This document shows positions 50,775-62,214 of a stretch of 64,000 nt of DNA, in pieces. Each line of letters opens with the position of its first letter. Within the stretch, counting starts at the first letter, position 1. Under the pieces are notes generated by a model, which made no database searches, was not told the DNA's origin, and was given only the letters and a program-made list of their open reading frames with translations. Both the position numbers and the translations under genes were made by a program. The stretch comes from Ricinus communis (lineage: Eukaryota > Streptophyta > Magnoliopsida > Malpighiales > Euphorbiaceae), in the NCBI RefSeq assembly GCF_019578655.1, contig NC_063263.1:19653001-19717000 (forward strand), given 5' to 3'.

Positions 50775-52169
50775 TGCTTGCTATCAACATTCAGATAATT
50801 TGTTGTGTGGTTTTTCTTACTAGAAAACAAGGTCTCATTTGTTGTGTGGCAAATTACTTATTTAGGAAAGTATTACTGAGTTTCCTAAGATATTAAAGAA
50901 ACAGAATTTCTTACCAAAAGAAATGAGGAACTGCCATAGCACATCTGTAGAGAACAATAAGCAAAATTATATGAACTAAATTATGAGAATTAAACATAAA
51001 AATAGGGACAGAGATTATATAATATAAAATAGAGATACTACACACTTAATGTAAGTGGGTTCCATATGTGGAAGACATGCACATGCGTAAAGCTAACCTG
51101 TTATTACGTATATAATGAAGTGTTTTAAGTTGAAGTTTCCTACCAAGAAAACAGTTAAAACAGCATTATTAGGAGTACAGATGAAATAGCATTTCTGAAC
51201 CAAATAACAACTCTAGTACCAGTAAACCAAAAGCTTATTGATTTTTAAATAAAAAAGTTTTTGGTATTAGAATTGGCTTTCATCTGGCCTCAACAAAATT
51301 GGAGAAATTAATGATAACTTGTAATTGCCAAGTACATAGTGAGAAATTAAATTGATTTTGTCAAATTGGTAACGTACTAGCCTATTTCATGAGTCAAATC
51401 TAACCAATCTTCCCAAGTAAAGATGAAACTGTAAAGAACATCACACACAGACACCTGTGCCGATGCACCCATATGGTTGATGTGTTAATTAGTGTCATAC
51501 TTAGATAAATTTTTAGTTACTATGTTAGCAAAAAATTACTGGAATTTCAATGAGTACTAATGTCACCAAAAGTATAAGGTAATAACAATGTAATTCGTTT
51601 TAAGAGTTTAAGGAATACTGTTGAAGAGTTGTATTAGCATTAGTTTTTTTATCAATGTTTTAGGTGGGAGTTTATAAGAGAAGTATTAGTTATTTTCATG
51701 TCTGGTGTGGTCCTAAAGATTAGGAGGAATATGGGTACCGATTTTTCAAGAGTAGTGCTTTGTGGGTGTATGGGATGATGGTTCGCCTATTGAGTATGTT
51801 AGTGATCTAGGCGAGTCTCCATTAGCTACCGTAGATTGAAATAAAAATAATGAACGTGGTACTAAAAAGAAATAAATTAAAGAATCGGTACTATTTGTAT
51901 AGAAGTAGCAAAGTTGTAGTACCAACAAGACAATTTATTGAAAAGTCAAACGTGACATAGACAGTGAGTGGAATGCCGATATGGAGCTCCACCCTCCACA
52001 TTATAAAAAATTAGACATAATCCCAATGAATACCGTCACCTACAACGGAAATTAAAGTTTCCGTATCAAAAAGAGAAAAATTAAAATATTAGTATCAATT
52101 AGAAAATAGACCAAAGTTCCAATGGCATTATTACCCTGTACAGAATCTTTGCGCTACATACTAAACCCC
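50775..52169. other. Intergenic, kinase pseudogene to Copia element A
   Basis: I searched for the extracellular cysteine-rich exon expected upstream of an LRK10L kinase and found nothing convincing. No other gene or repeat is recognisable. The 5' boundary of Copia element A could not be located. Confidence 0.4.
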
Positions 52170-53415
52170 ATCTATGTTTGTCCCTCTTACCTCTCACACC
52201 TTGAACACAAGTTATCCCTTATCTACTCCTGTCCTTCAAAGATCCACTAGAACCATATCTACTCCTTCTTGGTTAAAGGACCATCACCTTTCTCTACCTT
52301 CTACACAGGCCACCCCTCATAGTCTTGCTTCTATTCTTTCTTATTCCCATTTACAGCCCCATCACAAAGCTTTCTTTGTTGCAATAATTGAACTTACAGA
52401 ATCCATGAGTTAAAATGATGCTATCAAACATGAATGCTGAAAAACGACAATGCAGGCAGAAATTGATGCATTACAAATGAATCATACTTGGGAGTTAGTT
52501 TATTTGTTCGCCTGGTAGCTAAAGGTTGTACTCAATAATCAGGCATTGATTACATTGACACCTTCTCGCCGGTAGCCAAGATGACTACTATTCAACAATT
52601 ACTAGCTTTGGCTGTTATTAACAATTCGCATCTTCATCAGTTGAACATTATCAACACTTTTCTTCATGGTAATCTTCAAGAAGAGGTATACATGCAGCTC
52701 CCTCCTGTCTTTAAGACCTCTAAACTGAACCAAGTTTGTTGTTTGCTTAAGTCTCTATATGGCTTAAAGAAAGCTAGTCGTTAGTGGCACTCCAGACTTA
52801 CTTCTGCTTTATTCCAACTAGGTATCAAGACTGCCCACTCGGATTCTTCCTTGTTTATTAAGTCTACTGGCTCACATTTTATTGCTCTTCTCATTTACGT
52901 GGATGATGTTATTCTCCTAAGCAATAATATGTCTTGAAATTGATGCCGTGAAAAGGTTTCTTGATGATTCTTTTAGAATCAAAAATCTCGGCCCTTTGAA
53001 GTTCTTCCTTGGCCTTAAGGTTGCTCACTCATCTAAGGGTATTAACCTTTGTCAATGTAAGTATGCTCTAGATATTTTTAGTGATACTGGTTTTTTAGGC
53101 TCTAAGCCTGCCTCTTCTCCAATGGCCTTCTTGAAGACTCCACTATGTATAGGCATTTGGTTGGTCATCTTTTATATCTCACCACCACTAGGCCCAATAT
53201 TGCATATGTTGTCCAACAGTTGTCTCAGTATCTTGATAAGCCAACTCAGGATCATCTCTTTGCTGCTCACGGTGTTCTAAGATATATTAAAGATGCTCTT
53301 GGATAAGGTTTATTTTTCTCTTCTTCTTCTGCTGTTCAGCTCAATGCTTTCTCCGATTCTGAGTGGGTGACTTGTCCTAATACTCGCAAGTCAATCACTG
53401 GTTTCTGTGTGTTTA
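52170..53415 (+). mobile_element. Copia element A, left part (pol, interrupted)
   Basis: Reverse-transcriptase fragments of a Ty1/Copia element lie on the + strand. There is a pre-RT linker (about 52200-52400) and an RT start (QAEIDALQMNHTWEL, about 52450). [20 protein letters not shown] lies at 52640-52700 and [10 protein letters not shown] at about 52754-52784. A polymerase-site YVDD is at about 52897, LGPLKFFLGLKVAHS at 52990-53035, and an RNase H start (FSDSEW...SITGFCVF) at 53350-53415. Several stops and frameshifts show it is dead. Gag, protease, integrase and the 5' LTR are absent. The reading breaks at 53415, where element B was inserted, and resumes at 62483. Confidence 0.85.
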
Positions 53416-53687
53416 TGTTGGCATGGAGCAGAAGTTTTTTTTTTCTTGTTCTTCTTCTCATTTTCATTAGCTGATATAACATATTTATACATGAGTTATG
53501 CTAGAGGTTTGTTAACCAAACTTCCATGATTTAAGAAAGTTTGTCTACAAAACAGAAGCTAGAAATAAGCTTCTCCATATTTTACACTAAACATTAATTA
53601 AAATATTACTTTATCTGATATGGAGGATAACAAAATATTTTCTTACCTCAGTACTTGCATCAAACATTATGTCATCATATCTCAACA
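53416..53687 (-). repeat. Element B 3' LTR
   Basis: A 272-bp LTR with TG...CA ends (TGTTGGCATGG ... TCTCAACA on the + strand). It matches the copy at 62215-62482 along its whole length, with about 25 substitutions plus length changes in T runs. Confidence 0.9.
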
Positions 53688-53933
53688 CTCCTCCTTGATG
53701 CAAGTAATGCTGCACACACCAAGACATGATCTAAGAAATGCAAATCTCTATTTCTACAATATCTTTATACAAATATCAGCAACTTGATCTTCAGTACAAT
53801 AATGCTTGATCAGAACTTCCTTTTCTTGTTCAGCTTCTCTAATGGCACAGAATTTAATCTTGATGTGCTTTGACTTGCCGTGAAACATTAGATTTTTCAC
53901 TATAACCATAGCTAACTTGTTATTACAAAGGAT

Positions 53934-54435
53934 CTATGTTGGTTTTTCTTGCTGAAATCCTAAATCAGATAAAAGTTTTCTTAACCAAATAGCTTGGTTA
54001 ACAGTAGCAGATGCAGCAATGTATTCTACTTCGGCCGTTGACTGTCTAACTAAAGCTTGCTTCTTAGTTCCCCAACAAATAACAGCAAAACCAAGTAAGA
54101 AGCAATACCCTGATGTGCTTTGCATGTCTTCATCAGTTCTAGCCCAATCGCTGTCTATAGATCCCAATAATTTTGCTGAACTTGCTCTTCTATAAAACAA
54201 ACCAAAATCACTGGTTCCATGAATATATCTCAGCACCATTTTTGCTACAATAAGATGAGTTTCTGAAGGTGCATTCATGAATCTTGAAAATAAGCTGATG
54301 GCGAACAATGATATCAGGTCTAGAATTTGGCAGATAAAGCAACGAACCAACCATGCATCTATAGGCTGAAACATCGACAGATTGAGAATTATCAATTGTC
54401 TTTAACTTCTCACCATGGGCTGCAGGTGTGCTCAC
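53934..54435 (-). pseudogene. Element B RNase H region
   Basis: Copia RNase H, which removes the RNA strand during reverse transcription. Visible motifs are SIDSDWARTDEDMQSTSGYC, the QSTAEVEYIAAS stretch and an IWLRKLLSDLGF segment. It overlaps the end of the preceding RT reading in another frame around 54208-54435, which indicates a frameshift. Confidence 0.8.
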
Positions 54436-54816
54436 TGATTTAGCTTTGTTAGTTCAAATTTGTTGAGAAGTTCCCGGGCATATTTATTTTGAGACATAAA
54501 AGTACATTCTTCACTCTGAATAATCTCTATTCCAAGAAAGTGATACATCTTTCCTAGATCATTCATTTCAAACACTTTCTGCATCTTTAGCTTGAATTCT
54601 TCAATTGATTTCAAATTACTGCCAATCACCAAAATGTCATCTACATAAATAGAGACAATGATGATTTCATGTTGTTGATCTTTAACATAAAGAGTCGCTT
54701 CAATCAAGCTTTTCTTAAAACCTGCATTCAACAAATAGTTATCGATCCTAGCATAACAGGCTTTTAACGCATGTTTCAGGCCGTAAAGAGCTTTTTTCAG
54801 CAAGCAAACTCGATTA
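54435..54816 (-). pseudogene. Element B reverse transcriptase, distal part
   Basis: This part continues the reverse transcriptase that starts at 59622 and is cut by element C. It contains CLLKKALYGLKHALKA, the polymerase site YVDDILVIG and NDLGKMYHFLGIEI. Reading across the element C insertion joins GFNDGSN to the RVCLLKKALYG segment. Confidence 0.85.
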
Positions 54817-54821
54817 CTACC

Positions 54822-55056
54822 TATTAATGGCAATAATCTGTGACACTAATTTAGGAATTACTTACAAGATTTGTGGCTCCAATTAAGTTATTCTTCTTAC
54901 CATGTATTTGTATATATTACTTGCAATAGGTAGCTAATAGTCAATGACATTAACTGTATATATTTGTTGCCTAATTTAGGCTGTACATTATTTTCCTATT
55001 TAAAGAGAAAGATCTCCAGAGAAAAGGGATTCAGCCATTTTGCTCAAAGATTGTTA
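54822..55056 (+). repeat. Element C 5' LTR
   Basis: A 235-bp LTR starting TATTAATGGCAATAATC and ending CAAAGATTGTTA. It contains a TATTTAAAGAGAAAG segment that could serve as the promoter TATA region. It is directly followed by the primer binding site. Confidence 0.93.
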
Positions 55057-55068
55057 TGATATCAGAGC
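55057..55068 (+). other. Element C primer binding site
   Basis: TGATATCAGAGC begins immediately after the 5' LTR. It differs at one base from TGGTATCAGAGC, the usual plant Copia site complementary to the 3' end of initiator methionine tRNA. Confidence 0.85.
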
Positions 55069-55171
55069 TTGTAATTTTTTTCTGATTATCTTTTTCGGCA
55101 TGTTCTTTGGTCCTTTTCGTTTCAGGTTGATTTATTATCAATAATTTGGTTTTGTGATTTTTCGATTTATA

Positions 55172-55771
55172 ATGTCTACCGAAATTTCTTTTTCAGAAAA
55201 TCCTCAAAGACATTTGCAATTAGACTTACATGCAAGAATTATGTTGCCTGCAGTTTAGAATGTTCTTGAAAGGGAAGACACTCTGGAATCACATCGACGG
55301 TAGTTCTTCGACACCTATAGACGCTAAGGAACTTACCTAATGGGAAACCAAAGATGCTTGTATCATTTTTTGGATCTTAGCGTCTATTAAACCACGTATG
55401 GTTAACAATCTGGGTTCTTTTAGTACAGCGAAACAAACATGGGATTACTTGAGATGCATATACTACCAAGAAAATACTGTGTGGCACTTTCAACTTAAAC
55501 TCGAGATCAGTCAATTCAGTCAAGGTAATCTTCTATTGAGCAATACTATTATGAATTTATTAACCTATGGAACGAATATTCTGGTATTACCTATTCTAAA
55601 GTCTCTTAGAAGACGTTAGAAGGTCTTCAAATGGTTCATGAAGAAAGTAAGCGGGATCAATTTTTGATGAAATTGAGACCAGAATTTGAGACTGCACGGG
55701 CTGGATTGTTGAACAGAAATCTGGTTCCCTCATTAGACATATGCATTAGTGAATTATTGTGTGAAGAATAA
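55172..55771 (+). pseudogene. Element C gag, degenerate
   Basis: The capsid part of gag opens with an ATG at 55172 (MSTEISFSENPQ...) but hits a stop within about 30 codons and shifts frame. Later pieces such as TAKQTWDYLRCIYYQE (about 55430) and KLRPEFETARAGLLNRN are typical of Copia gag. Confidence 0.75.
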
Positions 55772-55774
55772 AGG

Positions 55775-56824
55775 ATGGCTACCCAAGCTGTTATAAGTGG
55801 GCCTAAAGAAACTGCTGATTTGATCACTCTTGCTTCTACTCAAGGGAGGAATCGAGGGAAAGGACAATCACAATGCTATAATTGCAAGGAGTTTGGGCAT
55901 ATCGCACGAAATTATAGTAAGAAATTATGCAACTACTGTAAACAACAAGGGCACATCATCAAGGAGTGCCCTACACGTCCAGAAAACCGGAAAGCCCAAG
56001 CCTTTCAAGCTGTTGTTTCTTCTTCTACAGTTACTGCAGAAATGGTACAGCAAATGATTCTCACAGCATTCTCTGCTCTTGGACTTCATGTTAACAGTAA
56101 GCCTATTTCCTTTCCTTGGATTATTGAATCTGGAGCATCTAATCATATGACTGGTTCATCTAATTTATTACACAATGTACGGGAGTATATTGGTGCACAA
56201 AATATTGAGATTGCCAATGACAGTAATCTTCCAATTACAGCCATTGGTGATATTACGCCTTCTTTTCGTCATGTATTTGTTTCTCCCGGATTGTCTACTA
56301 GTCTTATTTATGTTGGTCAAATGGTGCATAATAATTGTGATGTGCATTTTTCTCGGAATGGTTGTCTTGTGCAGGATCAGATGTCAGGGAAGGTGATCGC
56401 GAAGGGGCCTAAAATGGGCAGAATTTTTCCATTGCAATTTTCTATCCCTAGGACTGTGTCTTTAGCTTCTATTATTGTTGAAAATAAGGTTGCCATTTGG
56501 CATAAACGCTTGGGTCATCCGAACAATGTGATGTTGTCTACTCTAATGAATCGTGGTTTTCTTGGTAACAAAAATCAGCGTCTCAATTTTGATTGTTCTA
56601 CTTGTAAGTTGGGAAAAAGTAAAATACTACCTTTTCCTACATATGGAAGTCGCACTAATACATGTTTTGAGATCATATATTCTGATGTTTGTGGTATTAC
56701 TCCTGTTATTTCGCATGCACAGTATAAATATTTTGTAACATTTATTGATGATTACAACCGTTTCACATGGATATATTTTCTGCGCATTAAGGTTGAAGTA
56801 TTCACTATTTTTAAACTTTTCTAG
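55775..56824 (+). pseudogene. Element C gag zinc knuckles, protease and integrase N-terminal part (349 aa open frame)
   Basis: This is the longest uninterrupted frame in the element. Near residues 35-65 there are two zinc knuckles. The first, CYNCKEFGHIARNY, has Tyr in place of its last Cys; the second, CNYCKQQGHIIKEC, is intact. The protease motif reads ESGASNHMTG, with Glu in place of the catalytic Asp. The integrase zinc-binding part follows (HKRLGHPN ... CSTCKLGKS), then the start of the core with YSDVCG and FIDDYNRFTW. The frame ends at 56824 by a stop or frameshift inside the integrase core. Confidence 0.85.
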
Positions 56825-57464
56825 CCTATATTGAGACACAGTTTTCTACATGTATTAAGATATTACGGTCTGATAATAGAAGGGATTACATGTCACATGA
56901 ATTTCAGGGATTTTTGCAAAGAAAGGTGTTATATCTCAATGATCGTGCCCTTATACCCCTCAACAGAACGGGGTGGCTGAATGTAAGAAACGTCACTTGT
57001 TGGATATGGTTCGAACGTTGCTCTTGAAGTTCTCTGTTCCAGCTAAGTTTTGGGTGGAAGCTTTGTCCACTGCAGTGTATTTTATCAATCGCTTACCTTC
57101 TTAGCAATTGAGATTTGATTCCCCTTACCATCGTCTCTTCAGTACACATCCAAACTATGACATGTTGCACACTTTTGGTTGTATTTGTTTTGTTCACCTA
57201 CCTTCTCATGAGCGCCACAAACTTATGGCACAGTCAATAAAATGTGCTTTTATGGGTTCTAATACTACTCAGAAAGGATATTTGTGCTATGATCTTGTTG
57301 CTAATCGCATGCGTATTTCTAGAAATGTGATTTTCTTTAAAAATGACTATTTTTTTCAGCAACACATCTCTCATTTTGATACTGTTCGTATTCCTACCTT
57401 TGCTGAAAGTAATGATCTGTCACCACCCATTGAGCGTTTTAAACGCGACCATGTTTATGAGTGA
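56825..57464 (+). pseudogene. Element C integrase C-terminal half, broken
   Basis: The integrase continues after the stop in several frames. There is an LRSDN-type stretch at about 56860, PQQNGVAECKKRH near 56960, then an open frame 57108-57464 with HTFGCICFVHLPSHER and GYLCYD. A stop just before 57108 separates the last two pieces. Confidence 0.8.
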
Positions 57465-57638
57465 AGACGGCCCCCATCTCCATAAATCCTTCCCAACCCT
57501 GATTCGGTGACTGTTCTAGTGGCTCTTTGAAGGTCACTCTGAACCATTCATCCTCCAAATCGGTATGGTGTCTCTGCCATTTTAGCTAACACTGAAGTTC
57601 CTACTTATTATTCTCAAGCAGCTAAACATGCATGCTGG

Positions 57639-58394
57639 ATGAAAGCCATGCAGGAAGAGCTTCAAGCTCTTCAAGAGAATCATACTTGGGATATTGTTCC
57701 ATGCCCTACAGGTGTAAAACCCATTAGATGTAAATGGGTATATTCCATAAAGCTCCGCCCTGACGGGTCTCTTGACAGATATAAAGCAAGGTTGGTGGCA
57801 CTTGGTAATCGGCAAGAGTATGGAATTGACTATGAAGAAACATTTGCACCGGTCGCAAAGATGACCACTGTGCGACTTGTTCTTGCTATTGCAGCCTCTC
57901 AAGGTTGGCCATTGCGACAAATGGATGTTAAGAATGCTTTCTTACACGGGGACCTTAAGGAAGAAATCTATATGACTCCACCATCTGGCTTCTTTTCTAC
58001 ACCATCGGCGGATGTTTGTAAGCTCAAACGATCACTCTATGGCTTGAAACAGGCACCACGTGCCTGGTTTGACAAGTTTCGATCTACACTTATCAGCTTC
58101 TCTTTTGTTCATAGTCAGTATGATTCTTCTCTGTTTCTTTGCAAAACTACGAAAGGCATAGTCTTACTCTTGATTTATGCGGATGATATTGTTATTACGG
58201 GTACTGACTCTACTTTGATTTCACAACTTCAAGGGCATCTTCATCAGTCCTATCATATGAAGGATTTAGGTCCTTTACAATATTTCTTAGGTCTTGAAGT
58301 GCATTCAACTGCTGCTGGTCTCTTCTTACACCAACATAAAATATACTCAGGATCTTATTTCTTTAGCTGGTCTACAAGATGGTCGCTCGATTGA
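57639..58394 (+). pseudogene. Element C reverse transcriptase (251 aa frame)
   Basis: A Copia-type reverse transcriptase: EELQALQENHTWDIVPCP, then CKWVYSIKLRPDGSLDRYKA, MDVKNAFLHGDLKEEIYM and SLYGLKQAPRAWF. The polymerase site is YADD, with LGPLQYFLGLEVHS after it. A frameshift near 58340 ends the reading, and the connection continues in another frame to 58542. A single Ala in the YADD site is a common Copia variant, so the catalytic Asp pair is intact. Confidence 0.88.
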
Positions 58395-58545
58395 CACTCC
58401 TTTAGAGGTAAATGTCAAATATCGTTGGGATGATGGTGATTTTCTTTCTAATCCCTCTTTGTATCGACATTTAGTGAGGAGCCTAAATTGTTTAACGATT
58501 ACTCGGCCGAATATTTCATTTGTTGTTCAACAAGTTAGCTAATTT

Positions 58546-59133
58546 ATGCAAACACCTACACACATCCATCTAGTTGTTGCTCGTCGCATTATTCGCTATT
58601 TGCAAGGAACTTATGATCGAGGTCTTTTCTTTCATGTGGGTACTCCCATTTATTTAGTTGCATATAGTGATGCGGATTGGGCTGGTTGTTCTGATACTCG
58701 ACATTCTATTACCGGTTGGTGTATGCTCCTTGGTGACTCTCTTGTATCATGGAAAAGCAAGAAGCAAGATCGAGTATCTAAATCTTCAACTGAGTCTGAA
58801 TATCGTGCTATGTCCTCAGCATGTTCAGAAATTGTTTGGCTTCAGGGCTTATTGGGTGAACTTGGCTTTTCTCAAGCTGAGCCTACTCTGTTTCATGCAG
58901 ATAATACTAGTGCCATCCAAATTGTTGCAAATCCAGTATTTCATGAACGTACAAAACACATTGAAGTGGATTGTCATTCTATTTGTGATGCCTATGATAG
59001 TCGTGTTATTTCACTTCCTCATATCAACACTGCTCTTCAAACAACTGACGTGTTTATGAAGGCTCTTTCCAGAGACCGTCATCAGTTTATGGTTGACAAA
59101 CTGATGCTTCACAATCATCCAGCATCAATTTGA
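58546..59133 (+). pseudogene. Element C RNase H (195 aa frame)
   Basis: RNase H of the Copia polyprotein with AYSDADWAGCSDTRHSITGW, KSSTESEYRAMSSACSEIVW, HADNTSAIQI and HERTKHIEVDCH. It looks complete to its stop codon at 59131-59133. A stop at about 58540 separates it from the upstream part of pol. Confidence 0.88.
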
Positions 59134-59139
59134 GGGGGA
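59129..59139 (+). other. Element C polypurine tract
   Basis: TTTGAGGGGGA lies directly before the 3' LTR and is the plus-strand primer site. The stop codon TGA of the RNase H frame lies inside it. Confidence 0.85.
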
Positions 59140-59374
59140 TATTAATGGCAATAATCTGTGACACTAATTTAGAAATTACTTGCAAGATTTGTGGCTCCAA
59201 TTAAGTTATTCTTCTTACCATGTATTTGTACATATTACTTAGAATAGTTAGCTAATAGTCAATGACATTAGCTGTATATATTTCTTGCCTAATTTAGGCT
59301 GTACATTATTTTCCTATTTAAAGAGAAAGATCTTCAGAGAAAAGGGATTCAACCATTTTGCTCAAAGATTGTTA
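59140..59374 (+). repeat. Element C 3' LTR
   Basis: A 235-bp copy of the LTR at 54822-55056 with the same length and the same TA...TA ends. It is followed by the target duplication CTACC at 59375-59379. Confidence 0.93.
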
Positions 59375-59379
59375 CTACC

Positions 59380-59622
59380 ATCATTAAAACCATCAGGTTG
59401 CTCAATAAAGACTTGCTCCTCCAATAAACCATTAAGAAAGGCAGACCTCACATCAAGCTGAAATACTTGCCATCCAGTGCATGTTGCTAATGCAAGGATT
59501 AAGCTTACCGTATCAAACCTTACTATTGGTGTAAAGGTTTCAATGAAGTTTATTCCTTGTTGTTGAGCATACCCTTTTATAACATTGTACTTGTTAATGG
59601 AGCTATCTCGATTCAGTTTCAA
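59380..59622 (-). pseudogene. Element B reverse transcriptase, proximal part
   Basis: On the - strand this reads [20 protein letters not shown] and [20 protein letters not shown] and stops at the element C insertion. The rest of the domain is at 54435-54816. Confidence 0.85.
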
Positions 59623-60174
59623 TTTGAAGACCCACTTTGTTCCAATTACTTGTTTATTGACCGGTCGAGAAACTAAGACCTATGTTTTATTTTTTATGAT
59701 CATATTGAACTCCCCCTCCATGGCTATTCTCTACTCGGGAAATTTCAAAGCTTCTTCTGGCATTGTGAGCTTCAAGCAAACAATATTGCATCAATTATAT
59801 ATGTCTTCTAAAGTTCTTATGCCTCTAACGACATGCTCATTTTCATATTTAGAGTCATCATGATTAGCTGTTGGAAACTATTGATGCTGATCATAATTGA
59901 TAGGTTGTTCAAGAGTAGAAGACTCCATTTTGTTCCAGTCCCACTCTATCAACCTTTATGCTTTTGCTAGTATACACTTGCTGAAAAGTGGGATTCATAA
60001 TTCGGTAGCCTTTAGATTCAATACTGTAACCCACAAATACTCCTTTTTCTGCTCTTTGATCAAGCTTTCCTATTTCTACTTCAAGAATAAGGGAGTAACA
60101 AACACTGCCAAAGACTTTAAGGTGTGTGACTGTGGGTTTGACTCCAAACTATGCTTTAAATGGCATCTTTCCAT

Positions 60175-60951
60175 TCACAACCTTCGTTGACAATCTATTC
60201 TACAAGTACATAGTAGTGTTATTACTTCAACCCACAAGATTTTTGGTAGATTTTTCTCAAACAAAAGACACCTTGCCATGTTCATCACCGATTTGTTCTT
60301 TCTTTCAGTCACACCATTTTGTTGAGGTTTGTAAGTGATAGTTAGTTGATGATGAAAGCCAGCCTCTTTTAAATATTCTTTGAACTGGTTAGACATATAT
60401 TCAGCTCCACTATCGGACCTCAGAGTTTTGATTAAAAAACCAAATTGTTCTTCAATAGAGGCTTTGGATTTCTTGAGCGTCTCAAAGACTTATGACTTTT
60501 TTTTTCCAGCAATATCTGGTGTAATCATCGATAAACAATAGAAAATACTTGCTGCCACTGTAGGAAGGAGTGCTCATTGGTCCACACACATCTGTGTGAA
60601 TCAGTTCAAGGTTTGCAGAAGCTCTCCAGGCTTGACTGGCAGGAAATGGCAATTGGCTGAGTTTTTCAAGCTGACATGTGTCACATACACTGGTGTTTTC
60701 AATCACTTGTGGCATTCCAAGACTAAATTCTTTTTGTAAATTAATCCGAGTGTTTTAAGATTTGCATGACCAAATCTTTGGTGCCATAATGACGTTTCTT
60801 CTTTAAGACTGAGACAAGATTCAAACTTAATTGTTTTCCAAGTCAGTGAAAAACTTCTTTTGTTCATTTTAACTGAGAACATTCTCATGCCGGTGGGACT
60901 ACTGATATCATAAGTTCCATTCTTAAACACTAGCATATAATTATTTTTCAA
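60175..60951 (-). pseudogene. Element B integrase region, in several frames
   Basis: Copia integrase pieces: HQRFGHANLKTL, CDTCQLEKLSQLPFP, HTDVCGPM with FIDDYTRYCW, and PQQNGVTERKNKSVMNMARC. Three overlapping open frames show at least two frame breaks. Confidence 0.8.
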
Positions 60952-61155
60952 TAACTAACCAAGTAATAATAAATTTTGATTTATCTCACGCACAAAGAGA
61001 ACATCAGTAAGAATTTTTGTATCTGAGATAGTTTGCATACGGACTGCTCCCTTGCCTTTAACGTCAACAAGTCTTCCATCTCCAATTCTGACTTTTAAGG
61101 AGTAGTTCAAAGTTTTTTAAGCTTGTTGTCATGTGGTTCGTGCTTCTGCTATCAA

Positions 61156-62146
61156 CTAGCCATACGTCAAAACTTTCGGATGAAACACCACATTCTTCAA
61201 CTTTAGTGGCAGCAAACAACTTCTCCTCTTAATAGTCACTATTTTCTGTTGTTTGAGCTGGTTTTGCTTGTGTCTACTGGTCATTTCTTGTTGTACATAC
61301 CCTCTCAGTGTGACCAAATTGTTTACAAATCTGACACTGAGCACCAAGCCTAAACTAATAATAGTTCTCTGTGTGATTTGATTTTTTACAGTAAGGACAA
61401 GGTGGATATTTATCCTTTTTGCCTCTCCATCTTCCAATTTTCTTGTTCTTTCCTTTCTTGTGAATAGTCTGGTTCTTTGATCCTCCTTCTTGTGAACTCA
61501 TCTTTTGTAGCAAGTGCTTTTTCTCCTAAACTTTCTTCTTCCCTAAGTGCTTTTCTTTGTTCAACAGCTAGTAAAGCATTTGTTAGCTTTGGCAAAGTTA
61601 TTTAAGACATGTCCCAAGCGTCCTGAAGAGAAGAAATTTTTGCTTCGAATTTTTTCTGGACGAGTCACCATTACCTTTTCAACAATTCTCCTCTCTTTCA
61701 ACTCTATCCACATAGTCCTTTACCTTCTCTGTATCTTTCATCTTTAACAGCTCAATTTTTTTCTCAGATTAAAAACTTGCATTTGTTTTGTCTTATCAAA
61801 TCCTTGGAATTCTTTCTTCAATTTCTCCCAAGCCTCATGTGTTGATTCACAAGATATGATCTTGGTGAATATAGAATCTGAAATAGCTGCATGAATGTAG
61901 GATAGGGCCTTTGGAGCTTTGGCAACTTCTTCTTCATGCTGCCTTATTTGATGTAGGGTTCTGTCTCAGAAGAGGAATAGCTCTATCCTCTTCTACATAC
62001 TGCCATAGTCCAAGACTTCTAAGATAAGCCTTCATTTTTACAGCCCATACATGATAGTTTTTGCCATTAAAGTGACGAGGTGCAAGGGAAGTGCTGCTAG
62101 AAATCATTGGAAAAGAGAAAAGATGAAGCAAATCAACTAGAAACAA
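61156..62146 (-). pseudogene. Element B gag region, broken
   Basis: The gag start shows LAPRHFNGKNYHVWAVKMKA and YLRSLGLWQYVEED, the typical Copia gag N terminus. A zinc-knuckle region follows near 61330-61280, in a frame different from the neighbouring open frames. Multiple stops lie between. Confidence 0.75.
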
Positions 62147-62201
62147 AATGATCTTTAGTTTTCTCTTTAAACACTCACACAGTTCTGCAAGATCAAGAAA
62201 G

Positions 62202-62213
62202 TTCTCATACCAT
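62202..62213 (-). other. Element B primer binding site
   Basis: On the - strand, TGGTATGAGAAC lies just inside the 5' LTR. It differs at two bases from the standard initiator-tRNA site TGGTATCAGAGC. Confidence 0.65.
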
Positions 62214-62214
62214 T

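Larger units (their letters stand above)
54822..59374 (+). mobile_element. Copia element C (complete, 4553 bp, nested in B)
   Basis: A structurally complete Ty1/Copia element with two 235-bp LTRs, a primer binding site, gag-pol and a polypurine tract. It is flanked by the perfect target duplication CTACC (54817-54821 and 59375-59379). The two LTRs differ at 10 of 235 positions by my count. The LTR ends are TA...TA rather than TG...CA in both copies. Gag carries early stops, pol is frameshifted and catalytic positions have changed, so it cannot move by itself. It is the youngest of the three nested elements. Confidence 0.95.
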
